DNA of 64,000 nucleotides from Lamellibrachia satsuma (lineage: Eukaryota; Annelida; Polychaeta; Sabellida; Siboglinidae), in NCBI GenBank assembly GCA_033239005.1, contig BSQZ01000061.1:1517001-1581000 (forward strand), in the 5' to 3' direction. The position numbers and the translations under genes are program-made. This document shows, in pieces, positions 49,055-59,406 of the stretch. Each line of letters begins with the position of its first letter. The first letter of the stretch is position 1. The notes beneath the pieces are model-generated. The model did not search any database. It was given only the letters and a program-made list of their open reading frames with translations, and was not told the DNA's origin.

Positions 49055-49320
49055 CGCCACATTTCTACCAATTGGTTGGCCCAATATTGGTTATATATTG
49101 GTTGTTTTAACCAATATATTGGTCAACTAGTGACCAATACGTTGGTAGTCCGGTAACCAATCGCATTGGTTACAACCAATCTTTTTGTGCATTATTGTTG
49201 CCTTATGCCGTACTTATTGTGCAGTACAGCTACTTCAGACGATGTATTAGTACATTAGATTAGTAATATAATTGTTTGGCCCAATATCGGTTGCCTTAAC
49301 CAATATATTGGTCAACTAGT
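49055..49320. repeat. CCAAT/ATTGG-rich repeats with a direct duplication
   Basis: GGCCCAATATTGGTTATATA to ACCAATATATTGGTCAACTAG appears at about 49078-49130 and again, shorter, at about 49277-49319. Many ATTGG/CCAAT inverted words lie between. The Ty3 element starts at the next base but one. Confidence 0.75.
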
Positions 49321-50162
49321 TGTAAGGTTTGGTCAGCCTAAAATTGTAAGAACAGAGATAGTGGTCATTGCAGACACATTTAATCAATGATTTAACGTTA
49401 GCATAAAGAAAACCCAGGTTGATACAACTTATGTAAGGCAAGCTAGTTTCTGGCCAGTTTGCAGCTTTGCTTATTGTTTAGTATACACAGTAGGGAGGGG
49501 TAGAGTCGCCCCGACTGTAATAATAACTGGACTGTCAAACGGGAGAAATGTTTACCCGATTTAGAATGCAGGCCATAAGAAACTAGTTTAGTTGGCAACT
49601 GACCGTCCCCAAGGACACAAGAAGGTCTCCAGTCCTGGGGAGGTTCAGAAGGTGACCCGATACCTTGCATACGACGGTCATTTCCAGCATGTACGGGGAT
49701 GACGGTTGTATATGGACATCGGCCAATAACAGCTTTCTGGATTTCCTAAAATGGTTAACCGCGCCTCCACTGAGGCGGGGTTCTTCTGAAAGGTCTGGTA
49801 TAAATAGGCCAGAAATAGACTCATAAAGCAACGGGTGCGCGCGATCTAAATTACCACGCAGCTCGTTCAATTAGGACCCAAAATTATCGGCAAGGATGAG
49901 CCACGCCGGCCCATACCTACCTTACCATTAGAAAACTCAATTTATTTAAGACTTTTAAATGTTAAATGGGAGACACAAGAACAATGGTAGAGAGACCAGT
50001 CTATGTTGTACGATCAACACTTCTGCGTTAATAAAATCTTGCGAACCTGGAAGATGCGTTCACGGCTTATTATACCGATCTGATCGTCTGCGGTATTATC
50101 AGTAAGCAGCTAGACGATCTGGCGAGCGACAAAGGCAATTACTACACAACTGTGAGTATTCT
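49321..50162 (+). repeat. 5' LTR of the Ty3 element
   Basis: 842 bp, starts TGTAAGGTTTGGTCAGCCTA and ends about ACTGTGAGTATTCT. It contains GGTATAAATAGGCCAG (TATA-like) near 49797 and AATAAAATC near 50030. It matches the 3' LTR closely apart from two small segments present only here. Confidence 0.95.
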
Positions 50163-50178
50163 GGCGAGACGCACCAGC
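50161..50178 (+). promoter_or_regulatory. Putative primer-binding site
   Basis: TGGCGAGACGCACCAGCG directly follows the 5' LTR. The TGG start fits pairing with a tRNA CCA end, but I cannot say which tRNA. Confidence 0.4.
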
Positions 50179-50450
50179 GATTTTTTTTAACGCACAAGAC
50201 TGTTAAAACGTACACTGACTAGTGTCCAGAGACTTTCTAATGAAGAACCACTGACGTTGTGTGGACTGTCACGACGCTGACGAACCACCACCGAATTATA
50301 GAATGTAAAGTACGTCGTTTCAACGTACCGTATGGCACAACACCTATACATTTTTTTACTTATAACTTCGTTCAGACGTACATTGGCGCTGAGCTAACGT
50401 GAAACTGTGATGTCACCGAATATTGACTCAATGATTGACTTTTACTACGT

Positions 50451-50755
<305 letters not shown>

Positions 50756-50756
50756 G

Positions 50757-51845
50757 ATGGACCCAGCACAATTTCAAAACTATACGATCGGACTTGCTCA
50801 GCAGGAAACGGAACGTCGTGCTATCCAAACCATCCGTGAACAAATACGTGATTTAATCAGACAAACACAGACTTGTGATGGTTCCTCTACATCGGCTGTA
50901 CGTAATTGGCTCCGTGAAGTGACTTTAGCTTTTAATCAAGTTGGTGCAGCCAGCATCATCGAAGTAGCGTCTAAAACTGTCTCTGGTCCGCTCCGATTTG
51001 AGTTGGAACGTTTCATCGAAAGAACAATAGCGGCAAATCAAATCGGCCGAGCCGACATTCCATGGCCAGACTTGCGTGACCATTTGGCTGGCAACTTTCT
51101 TAACATCGACGAAACCGCACCATTACGTGACGAACTTGACAAGGTGCGTCAGAGCGCGTACGAACCCACGCAACAGTTTTTCCGACACTTCCGAGACATT
51201 AGTGACATTTGCTACCCAAGTGGCTTACGAAATCCCGACCAAGAATCCGTTCTGATCCGTACATTTGCCCGAGGGTTAACATCTGATAGCCTCGCACGAC
51301 AGCTGATCGTACAGGCAGCGCCTACTTCGCTTGACGAAGCGATTACAGCTACAATACGGTTCTGTGAACATAACGACGCGTATAGCCGCCTGGGACAACA
51401 CGAATCGCCGATGGAAATAGGAGCCGCCAACGTCTCCAGCTGCAAGACAACGGAGCCCCTGGTTGCGATGGTCGACTCACTGGCTTCCACGGTTCAAAAG
51501 CTGGCAACGAAGCTGGCGAAGATCGAGGCCAGACACGACCCACCCCCCCCCCCCCGCCGACAACCAACCGTCGCTACAGGCCGACGCCTGGCAGTGAGAA
51601 CTACAGACGCGTGCCCCGTGACGCCGCCCGCCGGACGATATCGTGTTTCCATTGTGGGAAAATTGGACATTATGCTCGTGTTTGTCGACTGCACAACAGA
51701 CATTCTCAGCCGTCGGGAAACGGGGTTGCGCCTCAGGTGTCACAAGCGAGGTAAGCGGTCGACCCACGGTCAATTTGATAGTATCTGGCGTCAGATTGAC
51801 CGTTCTAGTCGACACAGGAGCCAGCGTGTCATTTTTGAGGCGTAA
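50757..51845 (+). CDS. gag: Ty3 gag ORF, frame-shifted before its zinc knuckle
   Basis: ATG at 50758 just after the CA run; 362 codons. The capsid-like region (residues about 30-230) has NWLREVTLAFNQ, WPDLRDHLAGNFLN, QFFRHFRDISDICY and FARGLTSDSLARQLIVQAAP, the helical pattern of Ty3/retroviral capsids (Retrotrans_gag). After about codon 265 it enters a C-run encoding PPPPP, and downstream the nucleocapsid is found in another frame, so the last 100 codons here are out of frame. Gag forms the particle that packages element RNA. Confidence 0.85.
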   Translation: MDPAQFQNYTIGLAQQETERRAIQTIREQIRDLIRQTQTCDGSSTSAVRNWLREVTLAFNQVGAASIIEVASKTVSGPLRFELERFIERTIAANQIGRADIPWPDLRDHLAGNFLNIDETAPLRDELDKVRQSAYEPTQQFFRHFRDISDICYPSGLRNPDQESVLIRTFARGLTSDSLARQLIVQAAPTSLDEAITATIRFCEHNDAYSRLGQHESPMEIGAANVSSCKTTEPLVAMVDSLASTVQKLATKLAKIEARHDPPPPPRRQPTVATGRRLAVRTTDACPVTPPAGRYRVSIVGKLDIMLVFVDCTTDILSRRETGLRLRCHKRGKRSTHGQFDSIWRQIDRSSRHRSQRVIFEA

Positions 51846-52188
51846 TGTATTCGACCAAATCATTCAGAAAACTCATCGTGTGCATGTCTTGGAAAAGTCT
51901 GGTCCATTGCAGGGTTTGGGAGGCATGTCTCTTAAAGTTTGTCGTAAAACTCAGATATCAGTCGCTGGTATTCACTCCCCTCTAGAAGTTGTCGTCTGCG
52001 ACACACTGCCGCATGACATGATTTTGGGAGATACTTCCCTGCGAAATGGCAGAAGTATCATTGATTTGGCTAAAAATGAATTAACATGGTATTCTAAGAA
52101 ATGGCCGTTAAGACAGCATTCCAAAAGTGGCTACGCAAGCATTGGTCCTATTGCACCAGAAACGGAAATTCCAAAATTAACCATTTAA
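51643..52188 (+). CDS. Ty3 aspartic protease region of pol
   Basis: Contains LTVLVDTGASVSFL (active-site DTGA) and DMILGDTSLRNGRSIIDL, the I-L-G-x flap partner, over residues about 45-150. Retropepsin domain that would process the polyprotein. The frame stops at TAA 52186-52188, while homology to the RT start continues in a neighbouring frame. Confidence 0.85.
   Translation: MFPLWENWTLCSCLSTAQQTFSAVGKRGCASGVTSEVSGRPTVNLIVSGVRLTVLVDTGASVSFLRRNVFDQIIQKTHRVHVLEKSGPLQGLGGMSLKVCRKTQISVAGIHSPLEVVVCDTLPHDMILGDTSLRNGRSIIDLAKNELTWYSKKWPLRQHSKSGYASIGPIAPETEIPKLTI
51644..51685 (+). other. Nucleocapsid CCHC zinc knuckle of Ty3 element
   Basis: CFHCGKIGHYARVC, perfect C-X2-C-X4-H-X4-C, in the frame that ends at TAA 51752-51754. 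This frame overlaps the protease frame; the step from gag to pol would be by -1 frameshift, as is common in this class. Confidence 0.9.
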
Positions 52189-52769
52189 TACGTCAAAACG
52201 CGGACTGTTTCTCAGCACGGGGTGAGCGAAACGGCGCTTGTAACACAAATGCTTTACGCATCAAAACACATGGCCCACCCATATGCCAGAAAGCGTATCG
52301 CATGCCTTTAACCAAACGTGCAGTTGTTGACCGGATGCTTCAGGAAATGCTACACGATGAGATTATTCGCCCTAGCAATCCTGAATACAGCAGCCCGATT
52401 TTACTTGTTCCGAAGAAAGATGGTGATTCACGTTTATGTGTTGATTATCGCAAGTTGAATGCTGTCACCGAACAAGACGCAGACCCCTTGCCGATAATAC
52501 AAGACATATTCGATTTAGTTGGAGGTAGTTCCATCTACTCCACACTCGATTTAAAGTCCTCCTATTGGCAGATGCCAGTAGCGGAGGCCGATATACACAA
52601 AACTGCTTTCAGGTGCCACGCCGGCCATTTTGAATTTACCAAAGTGCCATTCGGCCTCAAATCGGCTCCAAATTTCTTCCAGAAAGAAATGAATACAATC
52701 TTGGTTGATTTAATCGGGAAGTGTGTTTTTGTGTATATCGATGACATTTTAGTGTTCAGCAAAAATTAG
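52101..52769 (+). pseudogene. Ty3 reverse transcriptase, stopped after YIDD
   Basis: Carries HGPPICQKAYRMPLTKRAVV, SSPILLVPKKDGDSRLCVDY, RKLNAVTEQDADPLPII, STLDLKSSYWQMPV, FGLKSAPNFFQKEMN and FVYIDDILVFSKN. These are RT boxes 1-5 with the YIDD catalytic pair intact. A TAG at 52767-52769 then ends the frame where related elements continue to the thumb. Confidence 0.93.
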
Positions 52770-52855
52770 ACGGATCATATCCGTCATTTACAACTCGTTT
52801 TTGACAGACTAAGAAATGCGGGCTCAAACTAAAACCAACTAAATGTGCATTTGGT

Positions 52856-54220
52856 TTGCCGGAGGTTAAATTGTTAGGTTACGTTCTTAATGCAGACGGT
52901 ATTAAAACAGACCCAGACAAAGTAGCAGTAATTGCTAATCTCTTACCGCCGACTACGGTTAAGGAAACACGGTCCTTTTTAGGAATGTGTAATTACTATC
53001 GAAATTCCTTACCAAATTATCCGACAGTGGCAGAACCTTTAATCGCCCTGACGCGGGGGAATGTCAGATTTACCTGGGATGACCACCAACAAACCGCCTT
53101 CGACGAACTAAAACGACTGTTGACGTCATCACATGTGATGGCAGCGCCTGACTTAAACAGACCATACAAATTATATACCGATGCTTGCGACTATGCTATC
53201 GGTGGGATATTGGTTCAGGAATCAGTTGACGCCATCGAGAAAGTTATCCAATATGTGAGTCACACGTTGTCACCCGCACAACGCAAGTGGGCGACAATAG
53301 AGAAAGAAGCATTTGCGGTCGTTTTTTCAATCCTGAAGTTACGTCCATACTTGTATGGCGCTCAGTTTAACATCTACACAGATCATAAACCCTTACTAAG
53401 TCTGTTCACAAAAGCTTTTAACAACACCAAAATACAAAGGTGGGGTGTGCCTTTTGGTTCATACCCCATGGAGTTCGTCGCCGCCGACCTCATTGGCCCG
53501 TTTACCGAGTCTCATAATGGGAACAAATACATTCTCACCATAATCGATTTCTGTACCGGTTGGGCTGAGGCCATACAGATTCCCACCAAATCTAACCAAG
53601 CAGTTTGGGACGCGTTTTCAAACGGGTTTATCTGCCGCCATGGCGTTTGCCGTGTTCTTTTGACAGACCATGGAGCTGAGTTTACAGCTTTAGCTTTCGA
53701 ACGCTACCTAAGCCAAATAGGTATTGAACATCGCATGTCCACTCCGGCACATCCTCAATCTAATGGTAAAATCGAAAGATTCAACAGGACTCTTAAAGAA
53801 ATGATCCAGAAGGCTGTAAACAATCAACACTCCCGATGGGAAGAGGTGTTAAATGATGTTCTATTGGCATATCGTGCGTCCGTTTCGACGACTACTGGTT
53901 ACCCGCCGCATTTTTTAATGACAGGCAGATATTTACGAATGCCTATGCAGAAGGCATTACGCGCTTCCAATGAAAACGAATTTGGGAATCGGTTGGACAC
54001 GCTAGCTACAGCGTTAAAGATAGCTCGTTCTATGACAGAAGACAGTCGTAAACATAACAGAGACAGATTAGCTCAGAAAGGTAAGGCACATGATATTTCG
54101 TCCGGAGATTCAGCAACTGCCAGGTGGAATCCTAGATGGACCGTCATACGAGTCCGAGGCCCTGTTATTTATGTCCACAATCAGCAGACGGGAAAGTCAA
54201 AAGTTCTCATAGTAGAATAG
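52856..54220 (+). pseudogene. Ty3 RT thumb, RNase H and integrase core with internal deletion
   Basis: Continues with VKLLGYVLNADGIKTDPDK and RSFLGMCNYYRNSLPNY (RT thumb/connection), then YKLYTDACDYAIGGIL and FNIYTDHKPLLSLF (RNase H). At NNTKIQRWG the text jumps directly to YPMEFVAADLIGPF of the integrase catalytic core. The tether and the integrase N-terminal HHCC zinc domain are missing. The DDE residues are visible (D in VAADLIGPF, D in LLTDHGAEF, E in NGKIERFNR). The C-terminal part ends with an SH3-like segment and VLIVE, stop TAG. Still a 454-codon open frame. Confidence 0.93.
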
Positions 54221-54696
54221 TAGACCCGAATCAAAACTGGGGCACATGCAATCCTCGACCTGTACGTAAACAAGCCTGGCCGGCCCAACCACGCCGTACG
54301 AGGTCAGACATACCCCGTGACGCTGATCCCGTTGATCCCAACAGGTCGTCTAATGACCATCTGGGACAAAGTGGCCACAATACACAACGCGGTACAGCTC
54401 CAGACACCCCCATCTGGATGACCCAGATAGTCGTGACCAGCCGTCTCCTCGACAGGAGCCATCCTCTGAGACAATCACGTGTGACAACACACACAACGCC
54501 ACATAAACATGGGACCCGCACGCTAAGGAGGTTGTCCCGACGCGGACAGCTGGCTGCTGACCAGTCTGACGATGAACTCGAGGCGGACCTTGAAATTAAA
54601 CACCTCAGAAAATGGAAGAGCGAGGAGCCCACAGAGTTCTTGCAGAAACGTACTAGACAAGAATGCATTGCTTTAGTCATGGCGTTTGCACAGTAA
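54136..54696 (+). CDS. Downstream Arg/Pro-rich ORF of Ty3 element
   Basis: 186 codons, overlapping the end of the integrase ORF by 85 nt in another frame. Composition is basic and Pro/Thr/Asp-rich with DELEADLEIKHLRKWKSEEP near the end. No homology recognised. The part beyond 54220 may be the real coding tail of the element; its N-terminal 28 codons overlap integrase and may be only a shadow. Confidence 0.35.
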   Translation: MDRHTSPRPCYLCPQSADGKVKSSHSRIVDPNQNWGTCNPRPVRKQAWPAQPRRTRSDIPRDADPVDPNRSSNDHLGQSGHNTQRGTAPDTPIWMTQIVVTSRLLDRSHPLRQSRVTTHTTPHKHGTRTLRRLSRRGQLAADQSDDELEADLEIKHLRKWKSEEPTEFLQKRTRQECIALVMAFAQ

Positions 54697-54702
54697 TCAC
54701 AC

Positions 54703-54727
54703 ACACGCACACACGCTCGCACGCACG

Positions 54728-54758
<31 letters not shown>

Positions 54759-54760
54759 CC
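54703..54760. repeat. (CA)n/(CG CA)n microsatellite
   Basis: CACA and GCAC repeats directly after the stop of the 186-codon ORF. Confidence 0.95.
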
Positions 54761-55006
54761 TAAAATCAGACATGAGTAGAAAAAAAATACTTATACTAAT
54801 GACTGAACCGATTAGGGCGCATACCTGTCATTCAGTAACAAGACACCGACACACGCGTCAACCTACCCTGTGACACTATACCACCACCCCGATGCTCCGA
54901 CTAAACGTTCGCGACGTAACACACAGACTTACGCGGGTGAATAGTGACGGTCTTTATTGTACTCGGTGGATCGGACACAAAGCGATTTGCAGCAAATTGA
55001 CAAGCT

Positions 55007-55336
55007 ATGTGCGAAGTAAAGAACATAAAATTAGATAAATTGTCCGATGATTTAGTGGGTGACACCATTATATGGGGTAGCTACCCAGGCCATGTATCCT
55101 GGACTGTTGCAATAATTCTGATATTATATCTCGTTGCCGTGGTTGTCTACGTGGTAATACTGTTGTACAGAAAACAGGAAATTACGGCGCCTACCTTGTG
55201 TATGAAACGGTCAATTCGTTCAGAAATTAGCGTGGAAAGTCCCGCTACAGTTTCGCATGTGACACAAACAGGCGACGCCACTGCAACCGTCAGTCTACCT
55301 GACGCGTGGCGATCAGCCCCAGTTGATGAGAACTGA
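55007..55336 (+). CDS. Small single-pass membrane protein ORF in Ty3 element
   Basis: 109 codons from ATG to TGA. Residues about 31-53 (WTVAIILILYLVAVVVYVVI) form one clear hydrophobic helix followed by YRKQE, a stop-transfer charge cluster. The N-terminal 30 residues contain DLVGDTIIWGSYPG; the C-terminal half is Ser/Thr/Val-rich. It occupies the third-ORF position where some Ty3 elements have env, but is far shorter than an Env and has no visible signal peptide or furin site. It may be an env remnant or an accessory membrane protein. Confidence 0.55.
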   Translation: MCEVKNIKLDKLSDDLVGDTIIWGSYPGHVSWTVAIILILYLVAVVVYVVILLYRKQEITAPTLCMKRSIRSEISVESPATVSHVTQTGDATATVSLPDAWRSAPVDEN

Positions 55337-55888
55337 ACAGGTTGAGCACGTGCTCAAATTCGCTAATTGTAAGCATTTATTTTTTTTTAAGACGAAGTGC
55401 TGTGCTTTGGCACACTCATTGCGCATTTTTCTTTCAAATCTAGGTGGCCACAGTAGTAATTGTATACCTTTTTCTTATGTAGTTTGTTCAGCATCCTTTT
55501 TTACGGTTGCTAAGTTTGACTAGGTCGCATAACAGACCTATTCATGTTTTATCTTTACGCCCAGGCCAACGCCTGATGGAACAGCATCTTTACGATGACT
55601 GAGTGAAGCGTACGTATCTGTATTATGTAGAGAGTTGGAATTGCATTTAAATATACTTTTGATTTTTGTAAGTACCGATGGTTTCTTCAGTACCGACTAT
55701 ATCCACGGATAGTTTAGAAATTGCGGACACAATTGCACAACTGATAGGATGCAAAGGTCACTCTACCACGATACGGTAGACCAAATCGAAATGACCAGTG
55801 TTCAACTGTATTGACAGCTGACCCTCCCTTATCAGTATTTCGTGGTTGTTAAAAACAAACTATCCGGACGTTTGTTTTTAACAAAACT

Positions 55889-55901
55889 GGGTTGGGAGGA
55901 A
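55889..55901 (+). promoter_or_regulatory. Polypurine tract of Ty3 element
   Basis: GGGTTGGGAGGAA ends at the base before TGTAAGG of the 3' LTR, as expected for the plus-strand primer. Confidence 0.75.
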
Positions 55902-56705
55902 TGTAAGGTTTGGTCAGCCTAACATTGTAAGAACAGAGATAGCGGTCATTGCAGACATATTTAATCAATAATTTAACGTTAGCATAAAAAACCCAGGTTG
56001 ATACAACTTATGTAAGGCAAGCTAGTTTCTGGCCAGTTTGCAGCTTTGCTTATTGTTTAGTATACACAGTAGGGAGGGGTAGAGTCGCCCCGACTGTAAT
56101 AATAACTGGACTGTCAAACGGGAGAAATGTTTACCCGATTTAGAATGCAGGCCATAAGAAACTAGTTTAGTTGGCAACTGACCGTCCCCAAGGACACAAG
56201 AAGGTGACCCGATACCTTGCATACGACGGTCATTTCCAGCATGACGGTTGTATATGGACATCGGCCAATAACGGCTTTCTCGATTTCCCAAAAATGGTTA
56301 ACCGCGCCTCCACTGAGGCGGGGTTCTTCTGAAAGCTCTAGTATAAATAGGCCAGAAATAGACTCATAAAACAACGGGTGCGCGCGATCTAAATTACCAC
56401 GCACCTCGTTCAATTTGGACTCAAAATTATCGGCAAGGATGGGCCACGCCGGCCCATACATACCTTACCATTCGAAAACTAAATTTATTTAAGACTTTTA
56501 AATGTTAAATGGGAGAAACAAGAACAATGGTAGAGAGACCAGTCTATACTGTACGATCAACACTTCTGCGTTAATAAAATCTTGCGAACCTGGAAGATGC
56601 GTTCACGGCTTATTATACCGATCTGATCGTCTGCGGTATTATCAGTAAGCAGCTAGACGATCTGGCGAGCGACAAAGACAATTACTACACAACTGTGAGT
56701 ATTCT
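55902..56705 (+). repeat. 3' LTR of the Ty3 element
   Basis: 804 bp, same ends as the 5' LTR. Compared with it, about 27 bp is missing at AAGGTGACCCG and about 11 bp at CATGACGG, plus scattered single changes. Confidence 0.95.
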
Positions 56706-56744
56706 CAACGAATGCACGCGCCCTTAAGAGAAGAGAAAATCTTA

Positions 56745-57170
56745 CAACGTGCTGCATCAAGCTAATCAATATGCAAATCGCTTGTTGGAAGGTCATTTAC
56801 AATCGGGGATCATCTATTTTTGGGAGGCAAAGCTCCACACAGGGAGGCCTTTGTTCATAAGTTTACTCTGCAAATATTCCAAAGACAAATAGAAACGGGA
56901 GAACGTGACACAATCAGCGTCCGCGTCTAACCCAAGGCTATATATTTAACAATATAAATAAGGGGGATTTGGGACTATCGAGGCGACCACTGGGCAAACA
57001 CTGGGAGACGATTGTCATTCCCGTCACACACTGCCACGGAGCGCCCTGCGAGAACACAGAATATCGCAGTACACAGCGAAAGCCGTGAAGATTAGTAACT
57101 TGGTCGTTTGAATAAGCCGCCGCTGTCTTAGCATATCGCTTAGATATTATAGATCCGAATATGTGATTAT
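56745..57170. mobile_element. Partial LTR of second family (C copy 2)
   Basis: Starts GTGCTGCATCAAGCTAATCA, passes TATATTTAACAATATAAATA and CACACTGCCACGGAGCGCCC, and ends near ATAGATCCGAATATGTGATT, joining block D. Confidence 0.7.
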
Positions 57171-57299
57171 CACAGATCGGTGTACGGTTGCTGAATGTGC
57201 CGCCACCGTCTTAGCATATCGCTGAGATATAGACCGCGACCGCGTGTAGCTGCGATAGCTGCAACGACTCCGAGGCAGACGAAACACTGCCACCACTGA

Positions 57300-57683
57300 C
57301 CCGGCCCTCGGCTGGAGCTACACGAAATATTCCCCACAGCACAGGAAGGATCCTCCAACGAGAACACGAGAGGTCGCCTGGCCCTGACGCGTGCCTACGA
57401 GCCGATAGCTATCGACTCAACTGGCGTCGATTACCGGAACGAGCTGTCAGACCCCCGATTACATTTCATAGGCGCGCCATCAGTGACGTCGCAAGTCGAG
57501 ATCGCTATCCACAAGCGGGTGTATCGCCGACGCGCCAGACACTGCCACGTGGGACTTAGCGTCAGCGGCGGCCTGGCCAGGCCAGTGATGTACACCGAGA
57601 GAGCCATCCTGCCGGACGGAACCGTGTATGAGTTGACCCAAACGACAGCCTCTTCAAAACGGGACGCACACACACAGACCTGA
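57300..57683 (+). CDS. Conserved ORF of second LTR family, copy 2
   Basis: Same frame and words as 46800-47204 (RGRLALTRAYEPIAIDSTGV, TSQVEIAIHKRVY, HVGLSVSGGLARP, LPDGTVYELTQT). Relative to copy 1 it lacks 6 nt and 15 nt in two places, both multiples of three, so the frame is kept to TGA at 57681-57683. Confidence 0.5.
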   Translation, partial: PGPRLELHEIFPTAQEGSSNENTRGRLALTRAYEPIAIDSTGVDYRNELSDPRLHFIGAPSVTSQVEIAIHKRVYRRRARHCHVGLSVSGGLARPVMYTERAILPDGTVYELTQTTASSKRDAHTQT

Positions 57684-57689
57684 ACATTA

Positions 57690-58320
57690 GTTGTTAATTT
57701 ATTAATTTGATCGGTCCTGTTTTTACAATGTAAACATTCAGATTAATGAGTACACATTAAATACCGTATAGCGTGTATGTCAGCTATTGGACATTTGTGA
57801 TACATGCTAACAATCCTAATCTACATAGTTAACGAAGAAAACCCGAGAAACAAACAGTCAAAAGTGTTGCTACGGAATGAATAGTTAAACCATGCAAAAT
57901 ACTGATATATAGCGTAGAATCTCACTTGATCAATTATACACGTAAATATAGACCATGTCGCCAAAACGTAGCAATCACACAAGTGGTGCCACCATCTTGA
58001 AGGTAACAGTGGAAACGTTGTCTCTGCGTGGGCCCAGCCGCTCCACACGGATTGATTCAGAAATCCAGTAAGTCACGTTCTATAAATTAACATTCACGCC
58101 CAGAATTCATCCTCGCGAGCCAGCGGTAGTAAAACGACACTACCCCTGGCATTTGCCTCTATTTTGAAGTCAAAGGACTATTTTTTGCAGCCAAAAGTGT
58201 TTAATTCAAGCAGCATTTTTATTAAAATTGTGTCTGCCAAAATTGATCCCTCAAACCATTATTTGCTCCGGATCACATTTAGCATAACAGGGGCTACCGG
58301 TCCACTCGCACGCACCCACA
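57690..58320. repeat. Block B, copy 3 (first part)
   Basis: Text parallel to 44800-45480, with short deletions. Confidence 0.8.
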
Positions 58321-58322
58321 CC

Positions 58323-58640
58323 AATTATCAATTAGTAATTAATAATGTCTTCCTTCGTTGTTTGTGTAACCGGAGTGGTTACTGCACAATTAGTAATTTA
58401 TAATTTCTTCCTTCGTTGTTTGTGTAACCGGAATGGTTACTGCACAATTAGTGATTTATAATTTATTCCTTCGTTGTTTGTGTAACCGGAATGGTTACTG
58501 CACAATTAGTAATTAATAATTTCTTTCTTCGTTGTTTGTGTAACCGGAATGGTTACTGGACAATTAGTAATTTATAATTTCGTCCTTCGTAGTTTGTGTA
58601 ACCGGCATGGTTACTGGACAATTAGTAATTTATAATTGCC
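58323..58640. repeat. 59-bp tandem repeat, about 5 copies
   Basis: Unit ATTAGTAATTTATAATTTCT then TCCTTCGTTGTTTGTGTAAC then CGGAATGGTTACTGCACAA. The words TTCCTTCGTTGTTTGTGTAA come from block B, where they occur once in other copies, so the array arose inside this copy. Confidence 0.9.
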
Positions 58641-58658
58641 CCACCAATCACCTCACAT

Positions 58659-59006
58659 GTGTATAACCACGCACGTCCAGTCATGACTCACCGTAGCGTT
58701 GAAATGGGGAAATTCCACGCCGACAATAATAGCGGCGAGGTTATGTGGTTATACATATCAAGTGTCGGAAGTTACTGGATAGTGGATGGGACGAAGTTGA
58801 TTTCTGCGAGCTTACATTGGGAAACCAACATGCATATACTTAACATAGATACCCAACAAAAAATAATGGTTCCGACGCCTATGTCAAAACATGCACGTCA
58901 GCTGCACTATAATAAGAACAGGCCGGGGCTTTCATGTTTACATACACGCGACGTAAATTTCGTACATGCGCTGTATGCTGGCTGGCAGAAACCGCTAGCT
59001 GACTGA
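58659..59006 (+). other. Open frame in block B, copy 3
   Basis: 115 codons with VMWLYISSVGSYWIVDGTKL, MHILNIDTQQKIMVPTPMSK and SCLHTRDVNFVHALYAGWQK. The equivalent frames in the copies at 45876 and 63070 are shifted by small indels. Unrecognised; may be an old coding remnant of the element. Confidence 0.3.
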
Positions 59007-59029
59007 ACTATCGCTAACAAATACCGTGC

Positions 59030-59320
59030 ATGGGGCCCATCTATTTTTGGGAGGCTAAGCTCCACACAAGGAGGCCTTTGTTCAGAAGGTTACCCTGCAT
59101 ATAGTTCAAGGACAAATAGAGTTGGGAGAACGTGACACAATCATCGTCCGCGTCTAACCCAAGGCTATATATTTAACAATATAAATAAGGGGGATTTTGG
59201 ATGATCGGGGCGACCACTGAGCAAACACTGGGAGACGACTGTGAATCCCGTCACACACTGCCACGGAGCGGCCTGCAAGAACACAGGATATCGCAGTACA
59301 CAGCGAAAGCCTTGAAGGTT
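59030..59320. mobile_element. Partial LTR of second family (C copy 3)
   Basis: Starts GGGCCCATCTATTTTTGGGA, includes TTAACAATATAAATAAGGGG, and ends near AAAGCCTTGAAGGTTAGTAA. Confidence 0.7.
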
Positions 59321-59323
59321 AGT

Positions 59324-59327
<4 letters not shown>

Positions 59328-59385
<58 letters not shown>

Positions 59386-59406
59386 CGAGAGAGAGAGAGG
59401 AGAGAG
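59328..59406. repeat. (GA)n microsatellite
   Basis: GA run with CGA interruptions inside the LTR-derived text. Confidence 0.97.

Noticed and set aside
54231..54773. 180-codon - strand ORF in the Ty3 element
   Set aside because: Antisense to the 186-codon ORF and beginning in a CA repeat.
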